From Halocalculus aciditolerans (GTDB lineage Archaea > Halobacteriota > Halobacteria > Halobacteriales > Halobacteriaceae): a stretch of DNA of 64,000 nucleotides. Shown in pieces: positions 51,107 to 59,348 of this stretch (the first letter of the stretch is position 1; the number at the start of each line of letters is the position of its first letter). The stretch spans positions 682,001 through 746,000 of the forward strand of contig NZ_BMPG01000001.1 of assembly GCF_014647475.1 (NCBI RefSeq), written 5' to 3'. The notes under the pieces were generated by a model that did no database searches, was not told the origin of the DNA, and saw only the letters and a program-made list of their open reading frames with translations. The position numbers and the translations under genes are program-made.

Positions 51107-52423
51107 ATGACGGAGGAGAAACCAACGAAACGAATCGGTGTACTGAGCTTACACAACAGCAAGGAGACGAAGGCCATTCTGAACGCCGTCGAGGCGCTCG
51201 GCCACGAGCCCGTGTGGCTCCGCGAGGAGACGCTCTCCTTCGCGGTCGAGGACGGCAGCGGAGTCGTCGACCCGCCGGTCGACGCGGTCGTGAATCGTCT
51301 GCTGCTCGCGAAGAGCAACACGGCGCTCTCCGACCTCGGCGTCGTCGAACTCTTCGAGGACCGCGACGTCCCGGTGGTGAACCCGACGCGGGCGGTGTTG
51401 CGGACGACGTACGAGCCGGCGGCGCTCCGCGTGCTCGCGGACGCCGGCGTCCCCGTACCGAACACCTACCAGGACTTCGACGGGCTGAGCGACGATTCGA
51501 CGGCCGCGGCCCGCTACGTCCGCAAACCGGTGCTCGGGACGAACGCGGCCGGCGTCTCTATCGCGGAGGAGAGCGACCACCGGCCGCCGGCGAGCCGCCG
51601 GACGCTCATCCAGGAGTTCGTCGACACGTCCGGCGACCGCGCGTCCGACGTCCGTGTGTACGTCGTCGGCGGCGACGTCGTCGGGGCGATGCGCCGGCAC
51701 GCGCCCGACGACGACTGGCGGACGAACGTCGCCGTCGGCGGCGCGGTCGAGGACGTCACCGACACTATCGACGACGACGTGCGGGAGATGGCGGTCCGCG
51801 CGGTCGACGCGCTCGACCTCGACGCCGCCGGCGTGGACGTCATCGGGACGGGCGACCGCCCGTTCGTCCTCGAAGTCAACGCCACCGCCGGCTTCAAAGG
51901 CCTCTTCGACGCCACCGGGAGGAGCGTCGCGCCGCACATCGCGCGCCTCGCCATCGAGCGCGCCGGCGGCAGCGTGGACGAGGCTGGGTTCGCGGCGCAC
52001 GAGACCAGCCTCGTCGACGAGTGGCCGGCGTGCGCGCCCGACCTCTCCGGCGACGACGCCTTTCGCACCGTCGGCTACACCGAGCAGGTCGACGTCGCCG
52101 CCGGCGGCGGCATCGAGACCGCCGTCGCGAAGTCGGACACGGGCGCGAAACGCAGCACGGTCGACCTGACGCTCGCCGCCCGCATCGGCGCGGGGCCGCT
52201 CGAAGGGACGACGAGCGTGCGCTCCGGGTCGAGCAAATCCAGCAGCTCCCGGCCGCTCGTCACGCTCGACATCCGCGTCGGCGACCGCTGGCACGAGGTG
52301 ACCTGCGACGTCATCGACCGCGAACACATGAACTACCCCGTCCTCCTCGGCCGCGACATCCTCGACGACTACTTCGTCGACGTCTCGACGCGCGCGCCGA
52401 CGGACGACAAAGCCGAGGAGTAG
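51107..52423 (+). CDS. RimK-type ATP-grasp ligase fused to a retropepsin-like (RimB-type) domain
   Basis: 438 residues. The ATP-grasp domain (about 5-290) has the central RYVRKPVLGTNAAGV, the acid-rich EVNATAGFKGLF (metal-binding E256 and N258) and RRHAPDDDWRTNVAVGG. Residues about 325-425 form a retropepsin-like domain: AKSDTGAKRSTVDLTL (catalytic Asp in DTGA, 344-347) and YPVLLGRDILDDYFVDVS, the PF05618-type hallmark. RimK adds glutamates to ribosomal protein S6 or similar; RimB-type proteins accompany it in bacteria as separate chains. Here ligase and putative protease are one polypeptide. ATG 51107. Confidence 0.85.
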   Translation: MTEEKPTKRIGVLSLHNSKETKAILNAVEALGHEPVWLREETLSFAVEDGSGVVDPPVDAVVNRLLLAKSNTALSDLGVVELFEDRDVPVVNPTRAVLRTTYEPAALRVLADAGVPVPNTYQDFDGLSDDSTAAARYVRKPVLGTNAAGVSIAEESDHRPPASRRTLIQEFVDTSGDRASDVRVYVVGGDVVGAMRRHAPDDDWRTNVAVGGAVEDVTDTIDDDVREMAVRAVDALDLDAAGVDVIGTGDRPFVLEVNATAGFKGLFDATGRSVAPHIARLAIERAGGSVDEAGFAAHETSLVDEWPACAPDLSGDDAFRTVGYTEQVDVAAGGGIETAVAKSDTGAKRSTVDLTLAARIGAGPLEGTTSVRSGSSKSSSSRPLVTLDIRVGDRWHEVTCDVIDREHMNYPVLLGRDILDDYFVDVSTRAPTDDKAEE

Positions 52424-52429
52424 GCGGAA

Positions 52430-53521
52430 TCAGTCGCCGCTCGGCCACGCCAGCCCCTTCGGACTCTCGGGCGGGCGGAGCGGACTCGCCGGGAGGCCCG
52501 GCGTCGGCTCCGGAGCGTTGTAGCCGACGGGCGCGACGTCGTTCGGACCGTCCGGGTAGAAGAGGCTCGCGAGCGCGTGGAGGTGCTCGCGGCCGACGCC
52601 GAGTTCGAACTGGCCGCCGCCGTAGAGCGCGATGCCTTCTCGCTCCGCGTAGTCGAGGAAGTCGAAGAGGGCTTCGAGCGTCCCGAACCGCGAGGGCTTG
52701 ACGTTCAGCACCTCGGGGTCGACGGGGAGCGCCTTCACGTCGGCGACGGAGTGGACGGGCGCGTCGAAGGAGAGTCGGTCGGCGTTCGCCCGGAGGAGGT
52801 CTTCGGTCCCCGGCGTGAACGCGGCGTCCTCGACGACGGCGTCCGGGAAGCCGTCGAGGACGCGCCGGTAGAAGCCGAGGTCGACGGGATTGTCGACGTC
52901 CGTCCCCTCGTAGTAGCTCTTCAGGTCGACGACGCGGACGGCGTCGAGCGCCGCGAGCTCGCGGACGAGGTCGTCGCTCCAGTCGGGCGTCGGGTCGAGT
53001 TTGAACTCGAGCGTCGGGTCGACGTCCAGCCACGCCTCGACTCGTTTCGCCGTCGGGGGGTCGTCCGGGAGGCGGGTGGAGACGGCGAATCGAACGGCCG
53101 CGTACTCGCGGTCGAGGGCGGACGCGAGCGACTCGTCGGCCTGCTTCAGCGCGAGGTCGAGCGCCGCGGACTCGACGGCCCACCGGCGGTAGTTCCGGAA
53201 GTCCGCGCGACTCGGCGGGTCGGGCCAGAGCGCGGCGTCGTCGAGCGCGTCCGAGAACGAGTCGAGCGTGAACTCGCCGGTCGGGAGGTCGAGTGCCGCG
53301 CCGACATCCCGGTGAGCTTCGACGGCCGCCGCGACCGCCGCGTGGTCGTCCGCGTCGTAGGTGACGTCCTCCCCGCGACCCGTCGCCCCGTCGCCGGTCG
53401 CGGCGAAGGTCGTGGTGACGCGTTCGAACCCGCTCGACGTGTCCATTCGACGCTGCTCGGTCGCCCACGTTTCGACGGTGAGCGGGCGGTCCGCGAGGAC
53501 CCCGTAGGTATGCACGAACAT
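52430..53521 (-). CDS. Enolase-superfamily-like protein
   Basis: 363 residues. The barrel-like part has the spaced acidic and lysine residues of the superfamily: FKLDPTPDWSDD, VRVVDLKSYYEG, AVVEDAAFTPG, LSFDAPVHSV and LNVKPSRFGTLEALFDFL, followed by the conserved GIALYGGGQFELGVGREHLH. The metal-ligand order D-E-D with a following KP is as in MR/MLE enzymes. No substrate is deducible. ATG 53521 (MFVHTYGVLADRPL) is chosen; in-frame GTG 53602 (33 nt inside a longer frame) would add 27 residues. It converges on the RimK-fusion gene with 6 bp between stops. Confidence 0.68.
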   Translation of the reverse strand: MFVHTYGVLADRPLTVETWATEQRRMDTSSGFERVTTTFAATGDGATGRGEDVTYDADDHAAVAAAVEAHRDVGAALDLPTGEFTLDSFSDALDDAALWPDPPSRADFRNYRRWAVESAALDLALKQADESLASALDREYAAVRFAVSTRLPDDPPTAKRVEAWLDVDPTLEFKLDPTPDWSDDLVRELAALDAVRVVDLKSYYEGTDVDNPVDLGFYRRVLDGFPDAVVEDAAFTPGTEDLLRANADRLSFDAPVHSVADVKALPVDPEVLNVKPSRFGTLEALFDFLDYAEREGIALYGGGQFELGVGREHLHALASLFYPDGPNDVAPVGYNAPEPTPGLPASPLRPPESPKGLAWPSGD

Positions 53522-53816
53522 GCCTCGGTCGGGGAGCGACTTCGGTCTTCCGCCGCCGGCGGCGACGGCTCGGACCGAATCCGACGCGGGCGTCGGGGTC
53601 ACGCGCCGCGAGTCGTCGTTGACGAAACTAAACAATCGGTTGCAGTCGGGCGGTTTTCCCGTTTCGAGGTTTCACTTTCACTCCGGTTTGGACATGGTTA
53701 TAGCCGCGACCGTCCTATGGTTTGAGCGTACAGAATTCATCGATTCGAACCGGTCGATGTCCGGGGGCGACCAGTGGCGCGATGCACCGAAACCCGCAGC
53801 TATATGGGTGGTCGCG

Positions 53817-53824
53817 CTATACGA
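53817..53824 (+). promoter_or_regulatory. Possible TATA element of nrdJ
   Basis: CTATACGA, about 76-83 bp before ATG 53900. With an AGGTGGT Shine-Dalgarno-like site at 53886-53892, it suggests a leadered mRNA of about 50 nt, unlike most genes here. Confidence 0.35.
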
Positions 53825-53899
53825 TTTGGTCGTCTTCGAACGCCCGATAATCCCTAACCATGACACCCCAATCTCTCCCGAACACAGGTGGTATCGCCG

Positions 53900-56800
53900 A
53901 TGAGTGACCGCTCGCTCTCCGCGGACGAACTGACCCTCCCCGTCAAGCGCGTCGACGGCGACACCATCGAGGAACGCCTCACCGCGAACGCCTACAGTAA
54001 CATCCTCCCCGCCCGCTACCTCCAGCAGGACGCGCAGGGCAACCTCGTCGAGGACCAGGAGGACCTCTTCCGGCGCGTCGCGCGGAACATCGCGCTCGCC
54101 GAAGCCGTCTACGAGGCGGAGAACCAGGACCTCGAAGTCCTCGTCTCCCCCGACCAGCTGAAGCCCGACCACCCGCGCCGCGACGAGCTCGCCGCCGAAG
54201 TCTTCGGCGACGACGTCGACGCGGACGACACGGCGGTCGAGACCGAACTCACCGAGGAGAACGTCAACAAGTTCGCGTACGAGACCGTCGTCCCCGAGCT
54301 CCCCGACAGCGTGCGCGAGCACGTCGAGGCGAAAGCCGACGAGTTCGCCGACCTCATGGAGCACCTCTCCTTCATGCCGAACTCGCCGACGCTGATGAAC
54401 GCCGGCGGCGAACTCCAGCAGCTCTCTGCGTGTTTCGTCGACTCTCCTGCGGACGACCTCACCGACATCCACCAGACCGCGAAGGAAGCCGCGGAGGTCT
54501 TCCAGTCCGGCGGCGGCATGGGGTACGCCTTCTGGAAGCTCCGACCGTTCGGCGACCCCGTCGGGAGCACGGGCGGTATCGCGTCCGGCCCCATCACGTT
54601 CATGCGGACGTTCGACCAGATGTGCGAGACCATCGCGCAGGGCGGCACGCGCCGCGGCGCGCAGATGGGTGTCATGCGCGTCAGCCACCCCGACGTCATC
54701 GAATTCATCCACGCGAAGAACAAGGACGTCTCCCTCGCGCACTGCCTCAAGCTCAACGACCCCGACGACTACACCTACACGTCGTTCAGCGAAGCGCTCG
54801 AAGAGGCGCGTAGCCTCATCGACGAGGACGGCAAAGTCCCGAAGCACCTCCGGAACGCCGTCGAAGGCCACCTCTCCAACTTCAACATCTCTGTCGGCGT
54901 CACGGACGGCTTCATGGACGCCCTGAAGAACGACGAGGAGTTCGTCTTCACGAACCCCCGCACCGAGGAACCGCACATCGCGACGGAGGAGACGAAGGAG
55001 ATGTACTCCCGCTACGACCTCGGCGACTACGTCGAGCCCGGCGAGGAGCTCTCCATCCCCGCCGAAATCATCTGGGAGCGCATCGTCGAAGGCGCGCACG
55101 AGAACGGCGAACCCGGCGTCGTCTACCTCGAACGCATCAACAAGCTCCACTCCTTCGACGTCGAGAAACACCCCGACCACCAGATTCTCGCGACGAACCC
55201 CTGCGGCGAACAGCCGCTCGAGGAGTACGAGGCCTGTAACCTCGGTCACATCAACCTCTCCACCATCGCGGACCTCGACACGCCCGACTGGCGCGTGTTC
55301 ACGCAGGAGAACGAGTTCGAGAGCCTCGAAGCCGCCGTCGACGCCTTCCTCGAGGAAGCCATCGACTTCGACGAGTTCGACTACCGCATCCAGGAGGGGA
55401 CGCGCTTCCTGGAGAACGTCGTCACCATGTCGGACTTCCCCGTCGAGGAGATCGCGGACAAGGTCGGCTCGATGCGGAAGATCGGCCTCGGCGTCATGGG
55501 GCTCGCACAGCTCTACGTCCAGCTCGGCGTGCGCTACGGGAGCGACGAGGCGAACGAAATCGCCCGCCAGCTCATGGTCCACATCAACCACGGCTCGAAG
55601 GACGCGAGCCACGACCTCGCGGAGGAGCGCGGCTCCTTCGACGACTGGGGCGACTCGAAGTACGCGAACCCCACGGAGTACCGCGAGTGGTTCGAGCATT
55701 ACACCGGCGAGTCCGCCGACGACTGGGAGGACGGCTACCCCATCCGCAACCACAACACGACGACCATCGCCCCCACCGGCACCACGTCGATGGTCGGGAA
55801 CACCACGGGCGGCTGTGAGCCCATCTACAACGTCGCCTACTACAAGAACGTCTCCGACGACGTGCAGGGCGACGAGATGCTCGTCGAGTTCGACGACTAC
55901 TTCCTCCGCACCCTCGAGGCGAACGACATCGACGTCGACGCCGTGAAGAAGGAGGCCGAACAGCAGATGGCGAGCAACGAGTTCGACGGCGTCACCGGCC
56001 TTTCCACTGTTCCGAACGCCATCGGTGAGCTCTTCGTCACCACCGGCGACCTCAGTGCGAAACAGCACGCCGCCATCCAGACCGCGTGTCAGGAGGGCGT
56101 CGACTCCGCCATCTCGAAGACGGTCAACGCCCCGAACGACTCCAGCCTCGAAGACGCGAAGGAGGTCTTCGAATACATCTACGACCACGGCGGGAAGGGC
56201 GTCACCTACTACCGCGACGGCACCCGCTCGAAGCAGGTGCTCACCACGCGCGCCGACAACGCCGACTTCGCCGACGTCGACGAAGACGAACTCGCGGAAG
56301 CCATCGTCGACCAGATTCAGGAGAACTTCGGCGGGCTCGCCGCCTTCCTCGACGACGAGAGCGTTCGCGCCGCGCTCGGCGAGGACGTCGACGCGCTCGT
56401 CGACGCCGCCGAGTCGAAGCAGGTCCGCCCGCGCCCCGACACCCTCCACGGTGTCAGCCAGCGCGTGAAGACCGGGTACGGCAAGCTCTACGTCACCATC
56501 AACGAGGATCCCGAGACGGGCGAACCGTTCGAGCTCTTCGCGAACATCGGCCACTCCGGCGGCTACACGAACTCCTTCACGGAGGCGCTCGCGAAGACCA
56601 TCTCCACCGCGCTCCGCTCCGGCGTCGACCCCGAGGAGATCGTGGACGAACTCAAGGGCACGCGCAGCCCGAAGGTCGCCTGGGACCGCGGCGAGCAGAT
56701 CAACTCCATCCCGGACGCCATCGGCACCGCCCTCGAACGGTACGTCAACGACGAAGTCGACAAACCCGTCCCCCGCCAGCAGAACCTCACCGAGCTCGCG

Positions 56801-57046
56801 GACGACGAGACGCCGCCGGCGACCGCCGAGGAAGCCGACGCCACCGCTTCCACGAGCGCCGCCCACGAGACCGACGGCGGCGCGGCCGCCCAGAGCGGCG
56901 GTCAGGGCCAGGACGACACCGACGCCACCCAGGACCTCATCGACGCCGGTGAACTCCCCGAATGCCCCGAATGTGGCAGCATGGACCTCTACTACTCCGA
57001 AGGCTGCAAGACCTGCCAGGGCTGCGGCTGGAGCGAGTGCTCGTAG
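53900..57046 (+). CDS. nrdJ: Adenosylcobalamin-dependent ribonucleotide reductase (class II)
   Basis: 1048 residues. The catalytic cysteine is in the block ATNPCGEQPLEEYEACNLGH; LSACFVDSPADDL and GGMGYAFWKLRPFG are substrate-site regions, and RNHNTTTIAPTGTTSMVGN is the PTGT loop. A C-terminal zinc-finger-like tail holds CPECGSMDLYYSEGCKTCQG and CGWSEC. It reduces ribonucleotides using B12, independent of oxygen. No intein interrupts it, unlike many halophile homologues. ATG 53900 is preferred over GTG 53888, which lies in the SD-like site. Confidence 0.95.
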   Translation: MSDRSLSADELTLPVKRVDGDTIEERLTANAYSNILPARYLQQDAQGNLVEDQEDLFRRVARNIALAEAVYEAENQDLEVLVSPDQLKPDHPRRDELAAEVFGDDVDADDTAVETELTEENVNKFAYETVVPELPDSVREHVEAKADEFADLMEHLSFMPNSPTLMNAGGELQQLSACFVDSPADDLTDIHQTAKEAAEVFQSGGGMGYAFWKLRPFGDPVGSTGGIASGPITFMRTFDQMCETIAQGGTRRGAQMGVMRVSHPDVIEFIHAKNKDVSLAHCLKLNDPDDYTYTSFSEALEEARSLIDEDGKVPKHLRNAVEGHLSNFNISVGVTDGFMDALKNDEEFVFTNPRTEEPHIATEETKEMYSRYDLGDYVEPGEELSIPAEIIWERIVEGAHENGEPGVVYLERINKLHSFDVEKHPDHQILATNPCGEQPLEEYEACNLGHINLSTIADLDTPDWRVFTQENEFESLEAAVDAFLEEAIDFDEFDYRIQEGTRFLENVVTMSDFPVEEIADKVGSMRKIGLGVMGLAQLYVQLGVRYGSDEANEIARQLMVHINHGSKDASHDLAEERGSFDDWGDSKYANPTEYREWFEHYTGESADDWEDGYPIRNHNTTTIAPTGTTSMVGNTTGGCEPIYNVAYYKNVSDDVQGDEMLVEFDDYFLRTLEANDIDVDAVKKEAEQQMASNEFDGVTGLSTVPNAIGELFVTTGDLSAKQHAAIQTACQEGVDSAISKTVNAPNDSSLEDAKEVFEYIYDHGGKGVTYYRDGTRSKQVLTTRADNADFADVDEDELAEAIVDQIQENFGGLAAFLDDESVRAALGEDVDALVDAAESKQVRPRPDTLHGVSQRVKTGYGKLYVTINEDPETGEPFELFANIGHSGGYTNSFTEALAKTISTALRSGVDPEEIVDELKGTRSPKVAWDRGEQINSIPDAIGTALERYVNDEVDKPVPRQQNLTELADDETPPATAEEADATASTSAAHETDGGAAAQSGGQGQDDTDATQDLIDAGELPECPECGSMDLYYSEGCKTCQGCGWSECS

Positions 57047-57174
57047 ACCCGCTGCTCGCTACCTGACGACTCTCCTCTCTCTTCTCGTTCTCACCGCTCG
57101 GCAGCGGCCGCGCTCGTCTCGTCATCTCCGACTGAGGGGGAAGCGTCTTGCCGGCGCGCGACGAAGCCCGAGTG

Positions 57175-57303
57175 ATGAGCGACGACGAGCAGGGCGGGCG
57201 GCCGTGTCCGATGTGCGAGACGCCGATGTACAAGCGTCACTGCAAGTACGTCTGCCCGCAGCACGGCGTGGTAGTGGACTGCAGCGACCCCTTCGTCTTC
57301 TGA
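57175..57303 (+). CDS. 42-residue zinc-finger microprotein (HVO_2523-like)
   Basis: Reads from ATG 57175 to TGA 57301-57303. The peptide has CPMCETPMYKRHCKYVCPQH followed by GVVVDCSDPF: cysteines in CPMC and VCPQHG form a zinc-ribbon-like site, with further Cys/His nearby. It closely resembles the HVO_2523-type haloarchaeal zinc-finger microproteins as I remember them. Function unknown. It lies after nrdJ and is too short for standard gene calls. Confidence 0.8.
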   Translation: MSDDEQGGRPCPMCETPMYKRHCKYVCPQHGVVVDCSDPFVF

Positions 57304-57321
57304 ACTGCCGCGAACTGGGTG

Positions 57322-57328
57322 TTTTTAC
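57322..57328 (+). promoter_or_regulatory. TATA-like element of the wHTH gene
   Basis: TTTTTAC, 25-31 bp before ATG 57353. Confidence 0.45.
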
Positions 57329-57352
57329 GCGACAGGACCTGTAGCGTCGGGC

Positions 57353-57754
57353 ATGGAGTCGTGGAATCCGCCGGGGCCGATGGATGCGTCGGGGTCGCTG
57401 GACGCGAACGCGGACGTGCCGGAGGACGTCGCGGCGTCGGGCGGGCCGACCGCGTCGGCGTCGGCGGCGAGCGAGGCGTTCGGGACGCTGGCGAACGAGA
57501 CGCGGCTGGGCGTGCTCGTCCACCTGCTCCGCGCGGAGCGCGCGGGCAACGGCCCGCTGTCGTTCTCGGCGCTCCAGGAGGCGGTCGGCAGCGAGAGTTC
57601 CGCGGGGTTCGCGTACCACCTCCGCCAGCTCGACGGTCAGTTCGTCGGAAAAGACGGCGACGGCTACGTGCTCACGGCGGCGGGCCGGCGAGCGGCGGAG
57701 GCGGTCGTCGCGGGCGTCTTCACCGGCGACGACGAACCGCGGCGGGCGAGCTAA
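57353..57754 (+). CDS. Winged-helix (ArsR-like) DNA-binding protein
   Basis: 133 residues. After a disordered Gly/Ala/Asp-rich N-terminus (about 1-38) a wHTH runs from SEAFGTLANETRLGVLVHLL to FAYHLRQLDGQFVGKDGDGY. The pattern F-L-x-N-E-T-R is the ArsR/DUF7347-type start of helix 1 in haloarchaeal regulators. Targets unknown. It converges on the proteasome alpha gene (11 bp between stops). Confidence 0.85.
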   Translation: MESWNPPGPMDASGSLDANADVPEDVAASGGPTASASAASEAFGTLANETRLGVLVHLLRAERAGNGPLSFSALQEAVGSESSAGFAYHLRQLDGQFVGKDGDGYVLTAAGRRAAEAVVAGVFTGDDEPRRAS

Positions 57755-57765
57755 CGGCTACTCTC

Positions 57766-58476
57766 TCACCGTTCTTCGCTCGGGATTTCCTCGCGAACGC
57801 GCGCTTCGGCGACGGACGCCCGGCCGTCGGCGGTGAGCGTCACGGCGTCCGCGGTCTCGGGCGTCAGTTCGACGCCGGTGGCCGCGAGCGCGCGCAGCGA
57901 GAGGGAGACGGCGTCGTCAGTGCCCATCGAGCTGTCGTAGTCCGCTTCGAGCACGTCGCGGGCGTCCGTCGCGCCGTTCCCGATGGCGGTCGCGCGCCAC
58001 TCCCGGGTCGCGCCGGACGGGTCGATCTCGAAGAGCCGGGGGTCGTCGTCGACGCCGGCGAGGAGGAGCGTAGTGCCGTAGGGGCGCGCGCCCCCGGTCT
58101 GCGTGTGTTCCTGGAGGTGGTCGGCGACGGTGGTCGCGAGCGTCGGCGTCGTCGTCGGCTCGCCGTACCTGACGCGGTCTTCCTGTGCCGCGCGCCGCGC
58201 GAGGTCGACGAGCTTCCGGGCGTCGGCCGCGTGGCCGGCGCTCCCGACCGCGAGGTGGTCGTCGACGCCGTAGAGTTTCTCGACGCTCCCGGGTTCGACG
58301 AGCGGGGAGCGACGCGGGCCGACGGCGGCGAGTGCGACGCCGTCCGCGGCGCGGACGCCGACGACGGGTGACCCCTGCGTGACGGCTTCGCGAGCGTACT
58401 CAACTTGATAGAGGCGGCCGTCGGGGGAGAAGATGGTCGTCCCGCGGTCGTACGCCTGCTGGTTCGAGCCCTGCAT
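57766..58476 (-). CDS. psmA: 20S proteasome alpha subunit
   Basis: 236 residues. The alpha-type gate helix and signature QQAYDRGTTIFSPDGRLYQV at the N-terminus are intact, followed by EYAREAV. The lysine of SVEKLYG corresponds to archaeal K66 used in docking HbYX motifs. Conserved GYARPYG-like GGARPYGTTLLLAG follows. The segment ALAAVGPRRSPLVE replaces the usual VDKR. Its ATG overlaps the beta-subunit stop (TGATG). It is possibly one of two alpha subunits in the genome. Confidence 0.92.
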   Translation of the reverse strand: MQGSNQQAYDRGTTIFSPDGRLYQVEYAREAVTQGSPVVGVRAADGVALAAVGPRRSPLVEPGSVEKLYGVDDHLAVGSAGHAADARKLVDLARRAAQEDRVRYGEPTTTPTLATTVADHLQEHTQTGGARPYGTTLLLAGVDDDPRLFEIDPSGATREWRATAIGNGATDARDVLEADYDSSMGTDDAVSLSLRALAATGVELTPETADAVTLTADGRASVAEARVREEIPSEER

Positions 58477-59213
58477 CACGCCACCTCCTCGGCCGCGGCG
58501 TACTCGTCGATGTCGACGCCGTCGACCGTGACGGTGGCGAGCGTGACGCCGTTCCCGCTCGCGGTGTCGCGCTCGCTCGCGTGCTCGACTGCGGCCGCGG
58601 CGACCTCACGGGCTTCGGTGAGGCCGATGTCGTCCGCGTACTCGTTTTCGAGAACGCCGTACGCGAGTTGCATCCCGCTCCCGCCGGCGGCGTAGGTGTC
58701 GGAGAGGACGCCGCCGCCGCCGTCGAGTTCGAGGACGTGCGCGCCGTCGGCGTCGACGCCACCGAGGAGCGGCGACACCTGCATCCCGGAGGTCCGGAGG
58801 ACGCTGGCCGCGAGCGTCCCGAGCGCGCTCATCGAGGGCGGGCCGTCGCGGCGCTCCGCGTAGAGTCGGGATTCGGCGCGGAGCACGCGTACGAATTGCT
58901 GGAGGTGGCCGACGGTCCCGGAGAGTGCGGCCGCGCCCGTCGGGTGGACGGGTTCGACCTTCCGCACGCCCTTGTTCGTCACGAACCGGCCGCCGCCGAC
59001 GCTCGCGCGCTGGTCCGCGCCGAGCACGGCCGCGTCGCCGGCGACGAGACCGACGACCGTCGTCCCTGTCTCCGCGACGTTTCCCGCCCCCTCGTTCGAG
59101 CCTGCGGGATTCACCGTGTCCGCTGCGTCGGCCAGTCCGGGAGCCGTCTCGTGGAGCGGCCGCCGACTGGCGTACTCTTCGCCTGCTCGGTTCGCGTCGC
59201 GGTCTGTCTCCAT
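58476..59213 (-). CDS. psmB: 20S proteasome beta subunit, divergent
   Basis: 245 residues. A 50-residue propeptide precedes the cleavage site GNVAETG/TTVVGL, exposing catalytic T51 (mature T1). D17 lies in LGADQRAS, and the catalytic lysine is in NKGVRKVE, which is two residues further from T1 than the usual K33. The proteolytic core otherwise is normal (GSGMQLAYGVLE). The propeptide is removed on assembly. It is co-transcribed with the alpha gene. A strong AT-rich palindrome lies 36 bp upstream of ATG 59213. Confidence 0.92.
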   Translation of the reverse strand: METDRDANRAGEEYASRRPLHETAPGLADAADTVNPAGSNEGAGNVAETGTTVVGLVAGDAAVLGADQRASVGGGRFVTNKGVRKVEPVHPTGAAALSGTVGHLQQFVRVLRAESRLYAERRDGPPSMSALGTLAASVLRTSGMQVSPLLGGVDADGAHVLELDGGGGVLSDTYAAGGSGMQLAYGVLENEYADDIGLTEAREVAAAAVEHASERDTASGNGVTLATVTVDGVDIDEYAAAEEVA

Positions 59214-59248
59214 ACTCGCTCGTAGGGGGCACCCGGGGAAATATGTTA

Positions 59249-59266
59249 GCTAAAATATATTTTAGC
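59249..59266. promoter_or_regulatory. 18-bp AT-rich palindrome upstream of the proteasome operon
   Basis: GCTAAAATATATTTTAGC is a perfect palindrome centred 44 bp from ATG 59213, in the divergent region between psmB and the sugar dehydrogenase gene (59349). It contains a TATA box readable on both strands. It is strikingly A/T-rich against the local composition and may be a dimeric-regulator operator overlapping the core promoter. Confidence 0.6.
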
Positions 59267-59348
59267 CGGCGGGACGGGCGTCGGCGACGGTTGCGGCGTT
59301 CCACGAGCGCCGTGCAGCTATTTCCGAGTGGGCGTCGAAGTCCCGGGT

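Noticed and set aside
53745-53800. GCCACTGG on the minus strand upstream of nrdJ, resembling a cobalamin-riboswitch B12 box
   Set aside because: It is on the strand opposite to nrdJ, lacks the rest of the riboswitch core and could occur by chance.
53678-56866. A 1062-codon open frame antisense to nrdJ, and similar long antisense frames opposite thrS (31.6-33.9 kb) and elsewhere
   Set aside because: GC-rich codon bias leaves few stops on the other strand. The frames are rich in Val/Asp/Arg, match no family and lie fully opposite clear genes.
53900-57046. Intein in the B12-dependent ribonucleotide reductase
   Set aside because: Catalytic blocks run through without a Cys...HN insertion; length is normal for the extein.
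57766-58476. Loss of the alpha-subunit lysine needed for activator docking
   Set aside because: Counting against the archaeal reference placed K66 in SVEKLYG, which is kept; only the neighbouring VDKR segment changed.
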